A stretch of DNA of 39,703 nucleotides from Bacteroidales bacterium. Lineage in GTDB: Bacteria > Bacteroidota > Bacteroidia > Bacteroidales > WRLA01. Shown here piece by piece: positions 27,043-34,741 of this stretch (the first letter of the stretch is position 1; each line of letters begins with the position of its first letter). The stretch is from positions 1-39,703 of the forward strand of contig WRLA01000023.1 of assembly GCA_009777825.1 (NCBI GenBank), in the 5' to 3' direction. A program made the translations under genes and the position numbers. The notes under the pieces are model-generated. The model did not search any database. It was not told the DNA's origin and saw nothing but the letters and a program-made list of their open reading frames with translations.

Positions 27043-28479
27043 TTATCGGTTAACCAGCGTTACCCGTTTCACTCCGTGATAATCCACCGCCGCCTGTTTT
27101 TCCAAATATTGTATGGTCATGTCGGCGCTGGATTGGAAGAGGTCTTTTCCTTCGTCGGTTTTTTGGTATTGGCTGACGGCGGCGAGATAACTGTTCAGTA
27201 CGACTTTATATTGTTTCTGCGGGTCGAGTTTTACGCCGTTGTTCATCTTCACTTGCACTTTTTTCACGGCTCCCTGTTTATCTAATTCCATTTCGTATGT
27301 TGCGCCGGAGATGTATGGCGCCTGTTTGTTTTCGGCGATGTAGGCGGCTTCGATGAGGCGCAGTACTTCGGCGCCGGTGAGGGAGAACTCGATGACGTTG
27401 TTGTTGAACGGGTCTAAGCGATAGATGTCGCGGACGGTCATCGCTCCGGCAGGGAAGGTCTCGAAGCGCACGCCGCCGGGGTTTTGGAAGGCGAGGTCGG
27501 CGCCCGATTCTATGCGGATGGCGTCGGTCATCATGCAGCCCAACTCTTCGTAGGAGGTGAAGTCGGTGGTTACCGTTGTCAGTTCGCGGAGCAGCGATTC
27601 GTTGTTGTTGAAACCGTCCACCATCGTCTGCACGTCGGCGTCGGAGCGCGGGAAAGCGTTGACGTCTAAGAGTGCGGATTCTTTTTTGGTGATTTGTCCG
27701 TCGGTCAGTTGTAGCGTGATGTGTGTAACGTATTTGAGGCTTGACCCCGCCTGTGTCAGCAACACGCCGTTGTGCAGTTCTGTGGTTTCGACGGCAGTGT
27801 GGGAGTGTCCGCTAATCAGCACGTCGGCGACGGGGTATTGGCTGAGCAGTTGGATGCTTTCGTCGTAGCCTTCGTGTGCGAGCAGCACGAAGACGTCGCA
27901 CTGGTTGCGCAGCCAACTGTATTGTTCCGCTACCTCATCCCATGGTCGGAAAGAGATGCCTTTCAGGTTGTTCGGATGGGAGTCGGGCAGTCTGTTGGCG
28001 CCTTGCTGGATCAGTCCCAGCACGCCGATTCGCACGCCGTCCACTTCAAAGATTTTGTAGGGTTCGATGTGCAGGCGCATTGAGTCGGGCGCATACATGT
28101 TGGCGCATACGTACCGGAAGTCGGAGTTGTTGAGTACGGTGCGCAAGCCGTCAACGTTGCCGTCGAACTCGTGGTTGCCGATGGCGGAGAGGTTGAATCC
28201 GGCTCTGTTCATCAGCATCGTCATCGGATAGGACGAGACGGGGTGCATGTCGTTGGCAGGGTTGCCGGTGCGGTTGTCGCCTGCCGCGAAGAGTAGCAGG
28301 TCGGGATAGACCGTCCTCATGCTGTCCACGAGGGCAACAAACTTGGGAAAACGGTCAATGGAGGCGTGCATGTCGTTGACGGAGAGGATGGTGATTTCTT
28401 TGTTCTGCGCCAGCGCCACGAAGCCGGTAAGCGCAAAAAACAGCGCTAAGGCTCTGGTTTTTAATACTCGAGTTTTCAT
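27043..28479 (-). CDS. periplasmic 5'-nucleotidase (UshA-like metallophosphoesterase)
   Basis: This is a 478-aa protein with signal peptide (about 1-24, ending ALAQ). The N-terminal calcineurin-like domain keeps the metal ligands: SVNDMH (34-38), AAGDN (65-69), GNHEFD (101-106) and GHSHT. The C-terminal 5'-nucleotidase domain starts about residue 290 and includes NPGGVR and the substrate-stacking region FNNNVIEFSLTGAEVLRLIE. It dephosphorylates extracellular nucleotides so that nucleosides can be taken up. It has its own promoter and is probably a single gene. Bacteroidota often encode this two-domain protein as separate halves; here it is one chain, although short for UshA (~550 aa). Confidence 0.9.
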   Translation of the reverse strand: MKTRVLKTRALALFFALTGFVALAQNKEITILSVNDMHASIDRFPKFVALVDSMRTVYPDLLLFAAGDNRTGNPANDMHPVSSYPMTMLMNRAGFNLSAIGNHEFDGNVDGLRTVLNNSDFRYVCANMYAPDSMRLHIEPYKIFEVDGVRIGVLGLIQQGANRLPDSHPNNLKGISFRPWDEVAEQYSWLRNQCDVFVLLAHEGYDESIQLLSQYPVADVLISGHSHTAVETTELHNGVLLTQAGSSLKYVTHITLQLTDGQITKKESALLDVNAFPRSDADVQTMVDGFNNNESLLRELTTVTTDFTSYEELGCMMTDAIRIESGADLAFQNPGGVRFETFPAGAMTVRDIYRLDPFNNNVIEFSLTGAEVLRLIEAAYIAENKQAPYISGATYEMELDKQGAVKKVQVKMNNGVKLDPQKQYKVVLNSYLAAVSQYQKTDEGKDLFQSSADMTIQYLEKQAAVDYHGVKRVTLVNR

Positions 28480-28533
28480 CGTTTAAAATATTTAATTTTC
28501 AATCTATTGTGTTCTGCTATTTTTTCAATGCTG

Positions 28534-28541
28534 CAAAGGTA
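28534..28541 (-). promoter_or_regulatory. -7 box for the 5'-nucleotidase
   Basis: TACCTTTG on the minus strand, 54 nt before the start. It separates this gene from the upstream unknown pair. Confidence 0.55.
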
Positions 28542-28552
28542 GTACTTTTTTG

Positions 28553-29704
28553 TTACATGTTTGCACCCTGTTTGACATATTTATAATACGTCAACTCCGC
28601 ATTGATCTGTGTCGCTTTTTCCTGCGCCATGTTGCGGTAGTTTTCTTTGGCGTTGGGGTCGCCGAAACTATACCATACCGGTTGGTCGGGTTGTCGTTTC
28701 AGAAGTTCTATCAGCGGGAGGTCGCTCATGATTTCGTTGTAGATGATGTCGCGAAACGCCTTGTGGTTGTGCGGGTTCCATGTTACTTTTACTCTGCTGA
28801 GGTCGTCCACTTTGTCGGGTGCGAGCATCCAGATGTTAGCGCTTTCGTTGGCGAGCAGGTCGTCGAAGGTCTTACCGCAAAACTCTTTTAAGAAGTTGAC
28901 GGTGCGCTGCAACGCTTTGTAGGTAGCGATAAACTCTCGTAAACTCTCCTCCTTTCCGGCTAACTGAAAACTGAGTTTGCAGACGTCATAGCCGGGCGGA
29001 TCCATGCCCACTATCAGCGCTGCGAAGGTTGCGGGGATGGTGATATTGTTGAGGGTGTCGTTTTGTACAAAGCGGAAGATGGGAAATTCGAGACATTGCA
29101 TCATGTAGTCTATCTCTTCTTCGCTCTGCGCTTTTTTATAGACGTCTATCTGGCTTTCGAGGGTGAAGGTGAAGGCGCGTTGCAGCGGGTCCATCGCCTG
29201 CAGGTTGGTTTCGAAGATGTCTAAACTGTCGTCGGTTACGATTTTCCACAGCAGGCGTTCTTCTTCTAAGATGGTTTGCGCTTCGAGCATGTCGTTGGTG
29301 CGGTCGGCGACGGCGAATATCTTCTCATACGCCGCCTCGCCGCGTTTGCGATAGAGCGACTTTTTCACTTCGTCATACGATACGCGGTATTGCTCTATAA
29401 ACTCTTTCACCGAGACGACGGTCGGCGGTGGTGTGTCGCTGTAGTCGGTTTTCACGTTGCCGTCGGCATCGGCGCTCCCTGTCGAAGCCATTACTACTTT
29501 TGTTATCAGCGCCGAATGTTCCTCCATCAATCCCGATTCGGCGAGTTTTCCGTAGAAAGCGCCGATGTCCGGATTGTCGTTGGCGAAGGCGGTCATCTTC
29601 TTTTTAAAATCATCTACTTGCTGCTGCAAGGCGGGGCTTGAGATGGCGTACATGTCGAATGTGTCCAAGTAGCCGCTTACTAATCCTTTGATTATATCGT
29701 TCAT
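28553..29704 (-). CDS. unknown 383-aa cytoplasmic protein
   Basis: Not recognised. No signal peptide, membrane segment or known motif. It looks mainly helical, acidic at the start (DIIKGLVSGYLDTFDMYAISSPALQQQVDDFKKKMTAF) with a Pro-rich linker at about 90-97. Aromatic and Trp residues cluster at the C-terminus (IWMLAPDKVDDLSRVKVTWNPHNHKAFRDII, QPVWYSFGDPNAKENYR). It follows the 29720-30520 gene after 15 bp and is clearly coupled to it. Codon use is like the neighbours, so it is a real gene and probably works with its partner. Confidence 0.7.
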   Translation of the reverse strand: MNDIIKGLVSGYLDTFDMYAISSPALQQQVDDFKKKMTAFANDNPDIGAFYGKLAESGLMEEHSALITKVVMASTGSADADGNVKTDYSDTPPPTVVSVKEFIEQYRVSYDEVKKSLYRKRGEAAYEKIFAVADRTNDMLEAQTILEEERLLWKIVTDDSLDIFETNLQAMDPLQRAFTFTLESQIDVYKKAQSEEEIDYMMQCLEFPIFRFVQNDTLNNITIPATFAALIVGMDPPGYDVCKLSFQLAGKEESLREFIATYKALQRTVNFLKEFCGKTFDDLLANESANIWMLAPDKVDDLSRVKVTWNPHNHKAFRDIIYNEIMSDLPLIELLKRQPDQPVWYSFGDPNAKENYRNMAQEKATQINAELTYYKYVKQGANM

Positions 29705-29719
29705 GGTGTTTTCCTCCTT

Positions 29720-30520
29720 TTAATAATTAATGGTTTTTTCCTCAATATAGGTGTAAGCGCCTGTTTGCGAATCGGGCGCGACGGCGATGGTCTGCGACTG
29801 TCTCATCTTTTGCTTGTTGACTCTCCCTGCTTCCGCCACGGCGTCTTTCTCGGCGGCGACTAACTGTTGCAACGCCTTCAGTTCCTCTTCGATAGATTGT
29901 TTCTCGGCTGCGTAGTCGGGACCGTTGGCGGCGAGGATGGGCGCCTCTTTCACAAAACGGGCATAGCCGGCGTCGGTTACGGGTATCAGCGACCGGAATT
30001 TCTCCAACGCCGCCAGTTGAGCAAAGTCCGAACTTGGCTTGGACAACGCGGCGAAGTCGGCTCTCAACGCATCCAGCGTGATAGCCGTCGTCTTGTCTAA
30101 GACGCTGTAGCACGATAATTTGAAATACGCGACAAAGATTCTGACAAACGCATTGTAGGTGTCGAAGTAGGCTTTTTTCAGATTTTTCACGGTGGCGTCG
30201 TATCCCGTCTCGTACATGGCGGTGGGGTCGGCGTCAATCTCTTCGATTTTCTTTTTATAGACGTCGGCGACGTCGGGCATGTCGCTCTCACGCGACGCCC
30301 GCTCCAACGCTGCAAGTTTATCCTGCAAGAGCGCCGCCGCCGGCGCTAGAAAATACTTGGAGTTTCTGATTTTGACTGCTGCGGCGTCGGCGCTGTCGCA
30401 GTCTTGCATGAACTCCACCATCTCGCGATAGACGCGTGTCTGTCGCGGCGAATGACCCGTTCGCTCGCAACGGGACGCCATCAGACGGTAGAGGTTTATT
30501 GCTTTCTCTATGTCTTTCAT
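29720..30520 (-). CDS. unknown 266-aa helical protein
   Basis: Not recognised. It is soluble and almost entirely helical, Ala-rich, with a C-terminal coiled-coil of Glu/Lys/Ala (about 205-240). Conserved-looking parts are ETGYDATVKNLKKAYFDTYNAFVRIFVAYF (about 103-132) and YIEEKTINY at the end. It precedes the 28553 gene by 15 bp and follows the 30556 lipoprotein after 35 bp, so all three may be one transcript. A structural or stress-complex role is possible but no evidence points to a function. Confidence 0.68.
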   Translation of the reverse strand: MKDIEKAINLYRLMASRCERTGHSPRQTRVYREMVEFMQDCDSADAAAVKIRNSKYFLAPAAALLQDKLAALERASRESDMPDVADVYKKKIEEIDADPTAMYETGYDATVKNLKKAYFDTYNAFVRIFVAYFKLSCYSVLDKTTAITLDALRADFAALSKPSSDFAQLAALEKFRSLIPVTDAGYARFVKEAPILAANGPDYAAEKQSIEEELKALQQLVAAEKDAVAEAGRVNKQKMRQSQTIAVAPDSQTGAYTYIEEKTINY

Positions 30521-30555
30521 ATATTTATGATTTAAAGATTTAAAAATTCAAAGAT

Positions 30556-32253
30556 TTACCTTCCCATTATTTTTCCAAACAGCACATCCACCTCTCCGTA
30601 TTCCTCCTCCCTTGCCTCGGATAAAAGTATTTTGCCGTTATCGCCGATGCCCCGGAAACAACTTCCTTTTTTCACATACCATCGCTGCTCTTTTCCCGCG
30701 TCCGACTTGGAGTACACAAACGACAGATACCGTTCTAAGAAGTAGTACTCGACTGTTTCGTTTGTGAGCGCGGCTACTATTTTTTCCAATCCTTTGTCGG
30801 AGTAGTAATAGGTGAGCGTGGCGGGTTGGGGCGTTATCCCGCTGACGGTTTTTTCGTCTATCCACGTCCAGTTTTCGATGGCGTTGATGCGTTGAAAGTT
30901 GGGACGGATGGCGTTCTTCACGTACATTTCCGCTGCGGCGTCGTCTTCGACGGGTTCTCCATACGAGAAGTCAATTCCGCGTTTGTAAAGGGTAAAACTT
31001 TCGTTGTCCCAATGTGCGAACGTAACACAGATGGCGTTCATGCCGGGCGACGCCGAGATGATGATGTCGCCGTTTTCGCAAATCGTGTAATCGGAACGCC
31101 AATAGGTCTGTTCTTTGTCAAATTCTTCGCTGTCGAACTCGTGAGCCGACGGGATGGTGAAAGGGAGGTCGGTTTCTGTCAGCGTTTCGGTATTGCGGTC
31201 GAAAGTAAAACATTTCAGCCACGAATCAGGATGATAATTGGAACTGACCAATACCCAGTCGTTGGGAGCCGTTGGTCGTTCGTACCAATACATTTGCAAG
31301 TTCCTATCTCCATATTCGTCATCTTCGGCAGAGCGGTAAAGGTAGTGATCATCGTTTGAATGTGTACGGTCGTACTTTTCGTTGATTTCGGGAACCTGCG
31401 CCGCAAGCGTGCGAGCAATGGATTGAACGTTTGTTTGTGTCTGCCCAAAAACGATATTCCACACAGGCGTATCTTCGCGGAGGTAGGGCGCTATCTTGTT
31501 GTATGGAATGGTAAAAGGGACAGTACCAAAAGGACAATCGCAGATTTCGAAATTGCGGTAAAAGATGCGGATGCCTTCTTGTGTGACGGCAAAATGGGTG
31601 TTGGGCGTCCACACCTTATTGTTGTCGAAGGACACATTGCCGGCGTTCCACACGTTGTTCAGTTCGGGGATAATCAGCCGACGGATATTTTCGGCGGATT
31701 CGGGTTTGAAGATGTCGTTGCGGCAGTACTCGTTGCCCGTCGTGGGGTTGAAAAGGTGATACGACATGCCACCGGCGTCGTAATTGCCTCCGTCATATAC
31801 AGAACTGTTGGTCTCTAACTGCAATAGGTCTTCGTTCATAAATAGGATGGCGTTGTCGGCAGTCATTTTCCAGCGTAGCCGGAAGTCGAACTCGTCCTCA
31901 TTCGCAGTTTCCCCGTTGTACGCCGCTTGCCAGTCGGCGATACAGGCATTGACGGCTTCTTCGGGCGTGAGCGAACTGTATCTTTGCCCCAGCGTGTGAG
32001 CGATAAACTGTTGTTGCAGTTTTTCCAAAACGGCTTTGTCGGTGTGTCCGGCAGGATAGGTAAAGTGGACTTTGTAGGTAAGACCGTCCGCGTCGGAAAC
32101 ACCCTTGGGATGCTTCAACACCTCCTCGACGGCGATGGTTTTCAATGTCAGCGAGGCACTACTTTCATCCGCTACGCCCGTCGGCTGCTGTCCGCCGCAG
32201 GATGCCGCTAAGAGTAGCACGGCGGCGAGGAAGGGTAAAATTTGTTTGTTCAT
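30556..32253 (-). CDS. 565-aa lipoprotein of unknown function
   Basis: I chose the ATG at 32253 because it gives a clean lipoprotein signal (MNKQILPFLAAVLLLAASC, lipidated Cys at 19); the longer in-frame start adds 18 residues from repeat DNA. After CGGQQP the mature part has Glu/Asp-rich beta and helical stretches and many Trp/Tyr residues. Residues 45-130 (YKVHFTYPAG...LEKLQQQFIAHTLG...) and 165-290 may form a DUF3298/RsiV-like fold, since they include the phrase HFAVTQEGIRIFYRNFEICDCPFGTVPFTIPYNKIAPYLRED, which resembles that family. It is probably outer-membrane anchored and faces the periplasm. Its leader is a diverged copy of that in the three lipoproteins upstream. Confidence 0.78.
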   Translation of the reverse strand: MNKQILPFLAAVLLLAASCGGQQPTGVADESSASLTLKTIAVEEVLKHPKGVSDADGLTYKVHFTYPAGHTDKAVLEKLQQQFIAHTLGQRYSSLTPEEAVNACIADWQAAYNGETANEDEFDFRLRWKMTADNAILFMNEDLLQLETNSSVYDGGNYDAGGMSYHLFNPTTGNEYCRNDIFKPESAENIRRLIIPELNNVWNAGNVSFDNNKVWTPNTHFAVTQEGIRIFYRNFEICDCPFGTVPFTIPYNKIAPYLREDTPVWNIVFGQTQTNVQSIARTLAAQVPEINEKYDRTHSNDDHYLYRSAEDDEYGDRNLQMYWYERPTAPNDWVLVSSNYHPDSWLKCFTFDRNTETLTETDLPFTIPSAHEFDSEEFDKEQTYWRSDYTICENGDIIISASPGMNAICVTFAHWDNESFTLYKRGIDFSYGEPVEDDAAAEMYVKNAIRPNFQRINAIENWTWIDEKTVSGITPQPATLTYYYSDKGLEKIVAALTNETVEYYFLERYLSFVYSKSDAGKEQRWYVKKGSCFRGIGDNGKILLSEAREEEYGEVDVLFGKIMGR

Positions 32254-32659
32254 ATTTTTAAAGATTTGAGATTTTGAGACTGTTAGACACAAGACTTTTA
32301 GACACAAGACTGTTTCCCGTCATTGCGAGGGCGATAGCCCGAAGCAATCCAGAGGGGACTTCGTGTCTTTCTGTCTTCGTGCCTTCGTGCCTTCGTGTTG
32401 ATGCTTCTTTGCGTCCTTTGCGCTTTTTCCCCCTTCGGGGGAACCAAAGGGGGCTTGCGTCTTTGCGTTTGAATTTTTAACGCAGAGGCGCAAAGGAGAG
32501 CGCAAAGGGCGCAAGGGGGCTCTGTGTAACTCTGTGTCCTCCGTGCCTCTGTGCTGAATATTTTTTTCCAACACAGAGACACAGGGGACACAGAGGTTCA
32601 CAGAGTTTTTTATCATGGTATTCATTGAAATCATTTTAAAATCATAGTTCAAACATTTT
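32254..32659. repeat. 406-bp intergenic block of nested palindromic repeats
   Basis: Gene-free. From left: a TTTTAGACACAAGACT doublet, a CATTGCGAGGGCGATAGCCC...GAAGCAATCC repeat (32318-32350), CTTCGTGCCTTCGTG units, and CTTTGCG / CGCAAAG arms interrupted by a CCCCCTTCGGGGG hairpin (about 32428-32455). Next comes a long CTCTGTG...CACAGAG palindrome (32519-32608). The last ~50 bp resemble the end of the 33060-33180 block, so the two share ancestry. Confidence 0.75.
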
Positions 32660-33028
32660 CTAATTTTCATTTTTGCGCCACTCTTCCAAGGTCATTTCGC
32701 TGTCCAAAACGACGTCGTAGATTCTGATTTCGTATTCCGGCGCGGTATAGACGTGAAACCAGAAACTTGTTGCGAAATGGTCGTCCATGTCGCTGCCGCC
32801 CTTTACGGTGAAGTAGGGTTCGGCGTCGGTCGGCTCGTCCACAATCATGACGGCGGCGTTGGGAAACTGCATCTCGGGCAAGGAGAGGATCTCTTTCGTG
32901 ATGGTCTCTTCTGTTATTTGACTTGGGGTGTCGGCGGTCTCCGCTACGCCCGTCGGCTGCTGCCCGCCGCAGGATGCCGCACTGATGATGATGGCGGCGA
33001 TTACTGTTAAAATTTTTACTTTGTTCAT
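32660..33028 (-). CDS. small 122-aa lipoprotein
   Basis: It has a lipoprotein signal (lipidated Cys at 20, in SAASCGGQQP) nearly identical to those at 34608 and 38092. The mature ~100 residues are acidic: a helical lead (TPSQITEETITKEILSLPEMQ), then a beta-rich part (AAVMIVDEPTDAEPYFTVKGGSDMDDHFATSFWFHVYTAPEYEIRIYDVVLDSEMTLEEWRK) that looks like a cut-down periplasmic domain. No family recognised. It is bordered on both sides by palindromic repeat blocks, and may be a shortened relative of the other lipoproteins. Confidence 0.7.
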   Translation of the reverse strand: MNKVKILTVIAAIIISAASCGGQQPTGVAETADTPSQITEETITKEILSLPEMQFPNAAVMIVDEPTDAEPYFTVKGGSDMDDHFATSFWFHVYTAPEYEIRIYDVVLDSEMTLEEWRKNEN

Positions 33029-33059
33029 GGTTTTAAAGATTTGAGATATGAGACTTTTT

Positions 33060-33168
33060 TTGCCACGAATGCACGAATTTCTCTGTGTAACTCTGTGAAC
33101 TCTGCGCCTCTGTGCTGGAAAAAATATTCAACACAGAGACACAGAGTTCACAGAGGTTCACAGAGTTT
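33060..33168. repeat. CTCTGTG/CACAGAG palindrome
   Basis: Starts GCCACGAATGCACGAATTTC, then CTCTGTGTAACTCTGTG... folding back on CACAGAGACACAGAG... around the loop GGAAAAAATATTC. The same start and loop recur at 37130. The following ~60 bp (33169-33231) are AATTTTCAACTTTC direct repeats. Confidence 0.8.
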
Positions 33169-33231
33169 TTTATCATGGTATTCATTACAATCACTCTCAA
33201 TTTTCAATTTTCAACTTTCAATTTTCAACTT

Positions 33232-34608
33232 TCACGGCACATACACCTCCTTTACCTCGTAGAGTGTTCCTGAGGCGGCGATGGTTATTTCTACTAACAT
33301 TTCGCCTTTGTCGGCAAGGTGTTGCAGGAATCTTTGCCGGTCAACTTCGACGAGCTGCATGTGATAGTCATCGTACTCGATGATGGTGAAAGACGCCGAT
33401 GCGTTGGTAACGATGTTTATCCACTCTTCCGATTCGTTGACCATGACGTAGTCGTTTTCGATGATGTCCTCTTCGGGGTCGTATCCGTACTGTCGGAGTT
33501 TGTCGGTTTCGTGGCTATAGATCATCAGCACCTCGTCGAAGAGCAGCATCGGGTCTCCGCCGTCGTGGATGCCGCTGTGTTTGAGGTATCCGAGCATGGT
33601 ATAGACGTCCGAGAGGTTGTACTCCCCGTATTCGTCGTATTCGTCGTATTCGTCGTTGTCGTATTCGGTCATCGTTTCGTCGAGATAGAAGTGGAGGTTG
33701 TACTCGTAGGGTTGCAGATCGATTGGTCCCATGGGCAGCAGCGGATAGACGCCGGCGGCGGTGAAGTCCGGATTTTGGTCAATCGCGCCTTCGGAGTCTG
33801 TTATGGCGACCTCTTTGGCGTTTGGGTCGGTCGTGCCGTTGGTGGGCGTTATGACTGCGAAGCCGTTGTAGATGGCTACTTCAAACTCACGACCTTTTAC
33901 CGTGTAACGGAAGGTGTTGCCGGTTAATTTTGCAGCGACTTCCATCTCTACATATAACCACTCCACTCCGTTTTGCTCGATGCCAATATAACACTGGACT
34001 TTGTCGTCTCCTGCGGAGACTATGCGCATGAGTTTTGTCTCCCATTCGCCGATTTGGTAGCCGTATATTTGTCCGTCATCCGTAACTGTTTTTTCCGGCA
34101 AAAACGGCGTTACGCGGTCTAACGGCATTCCGTCGGAGGAGCAGAGTTGCGTTCCGGGGGAGAGCCGGTTGTAGAAAGCGTCGGGATGTTGGGCGAGTTC
34201 CGCTTCGACGTCGGGCGATAGTTTTTGCGACGTCATCGTCATGCTGTAGTGTTCGCCGATGGCGTTTGGTACCGGCGTCCACTCCGCCACAAACGTGTCG
34301 CCGGTGATTTTGCCGGTGAGTTTCGCGTAGAGGTTGCCATAGACAGCGTCGAAGCCGATGCCGAGTACGGTACCATCGTCGGAAATCGTTCCTGCAACAG
34401 GCACGCTACACCGCTCCTGAAAGCCGAAGTCCACAAATTCGCCACGGAAGACGTTGCCGCTCCGCGTCATGATAATCTCTCCGCTGCCTGCGTCAAGCCA
34501 GTGGTAATGCTTGACTTCTTCGGCGGCTGTTTTCGGTTGTTGTCCTCCGCAGGATGCCGCACAGATGATGATGGCGGCGATTGCTGTTAAAATGTTTACT
34601 TTGTTCAT
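33232..34608 (-). CDS. 458-aa lipoprotein of unknown function
   Basis: Lipoprotein signal with Cys20 (CAASCGGQQP). The mature part is beta-rich. Residues about 35-130 (YHWLDAGSGEIIMTRSGNVFRGEFVDFGFQ...GTISDDGTVLGIGFDAVYGNLYAKLTGKITGDTFVAEWTP) resemble a small lipocalin-like barrel. About 300-330 contains an acidic DEYDEYDEYGEY run encoded by a 9-bp microsatellite (33627-33667). No enzyme motif recognised. The first 77 bp, covering the leader and Cys region, differ at a single base from those of the 38092 gene. Probably a periplasmic outer-membrane lipoprotein. It may be read through from the BNR gene. Confidence 0.75.
   Translation of the reverse strand: MNKVNILTAIAAIIICAASCGGQQPKTAAEEVKHYHWLDAGSGEIIMTRSGNVFRGEFVDFGFQERCSVPVAGTISDDGTVLGIGFDAVYGNLYAKLTGKITGDTFVAEWTPVPNAIGEHYSMTMTSQKLSPDVEAELAQHPDAFYNRLSPGTQLCSSDGMPLDRVTPFLPEKTVTDDGQIYGYQIGEWETKLMRIVSAGDDKVQCYIGIEQNGVEWLYVEMEVAAKLTGNTFRYTVKGREFEVAIYNGFAVITPTNGTTDPNAKEVAITDSEGAIDQNPDFTAAGVYPLLPMGPIDLQPYEYNLHFYLDETMTEYDNDEYDEYDEYGEYNLSDVYTMLGYLKHSGIHDGGDPMLLFDEVLMIYSHETDKLRQYGYDPEEDIIENDYVMVNESEEWINIVTNASASFTIIEYDDYHMQLVEVDRQRFLQHLADKGEMLVEITIAASGTLYEVKEVYVP
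33627..33667 (-). repeat. GAATACGAC-type microsatellite inside the lipoprotein
   Basis: The plus strand reads CGTATTCGT repeated about four times and encodes alternating Asp-Glu-Tyr. Copy number could change by slippage in units of three codons. Confidence 0.7.
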
Positions 34609-34649
34609 AACTATATGGGTTTAAAGATTTAAAAATTTAAAGATTTAAT

Positions 34650-34741
34650 TTTCTTTGTGTAACTCTGTGTCCTCTGTGCCTCTGTGCTGGAAAAAAATAT
34701 TCAGCACAGAGACACAGGGGACACAGAGGGTCACAGAGGTT
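34650..34741. repeat. CTCTGTG/CACAGAG palindrome
   Basis: It reads CTTTGTGTAACTCTGTGTCC, ...CTCTGTGCTGG, an A/T loop, then CAGCACAGAGACACAGGGG and ACACAGAGGGTCACAGAGG. It is the cleanest, uninterrupted copy in the window and ends exactly at the BNR stop codon. Confidence 0.8.
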
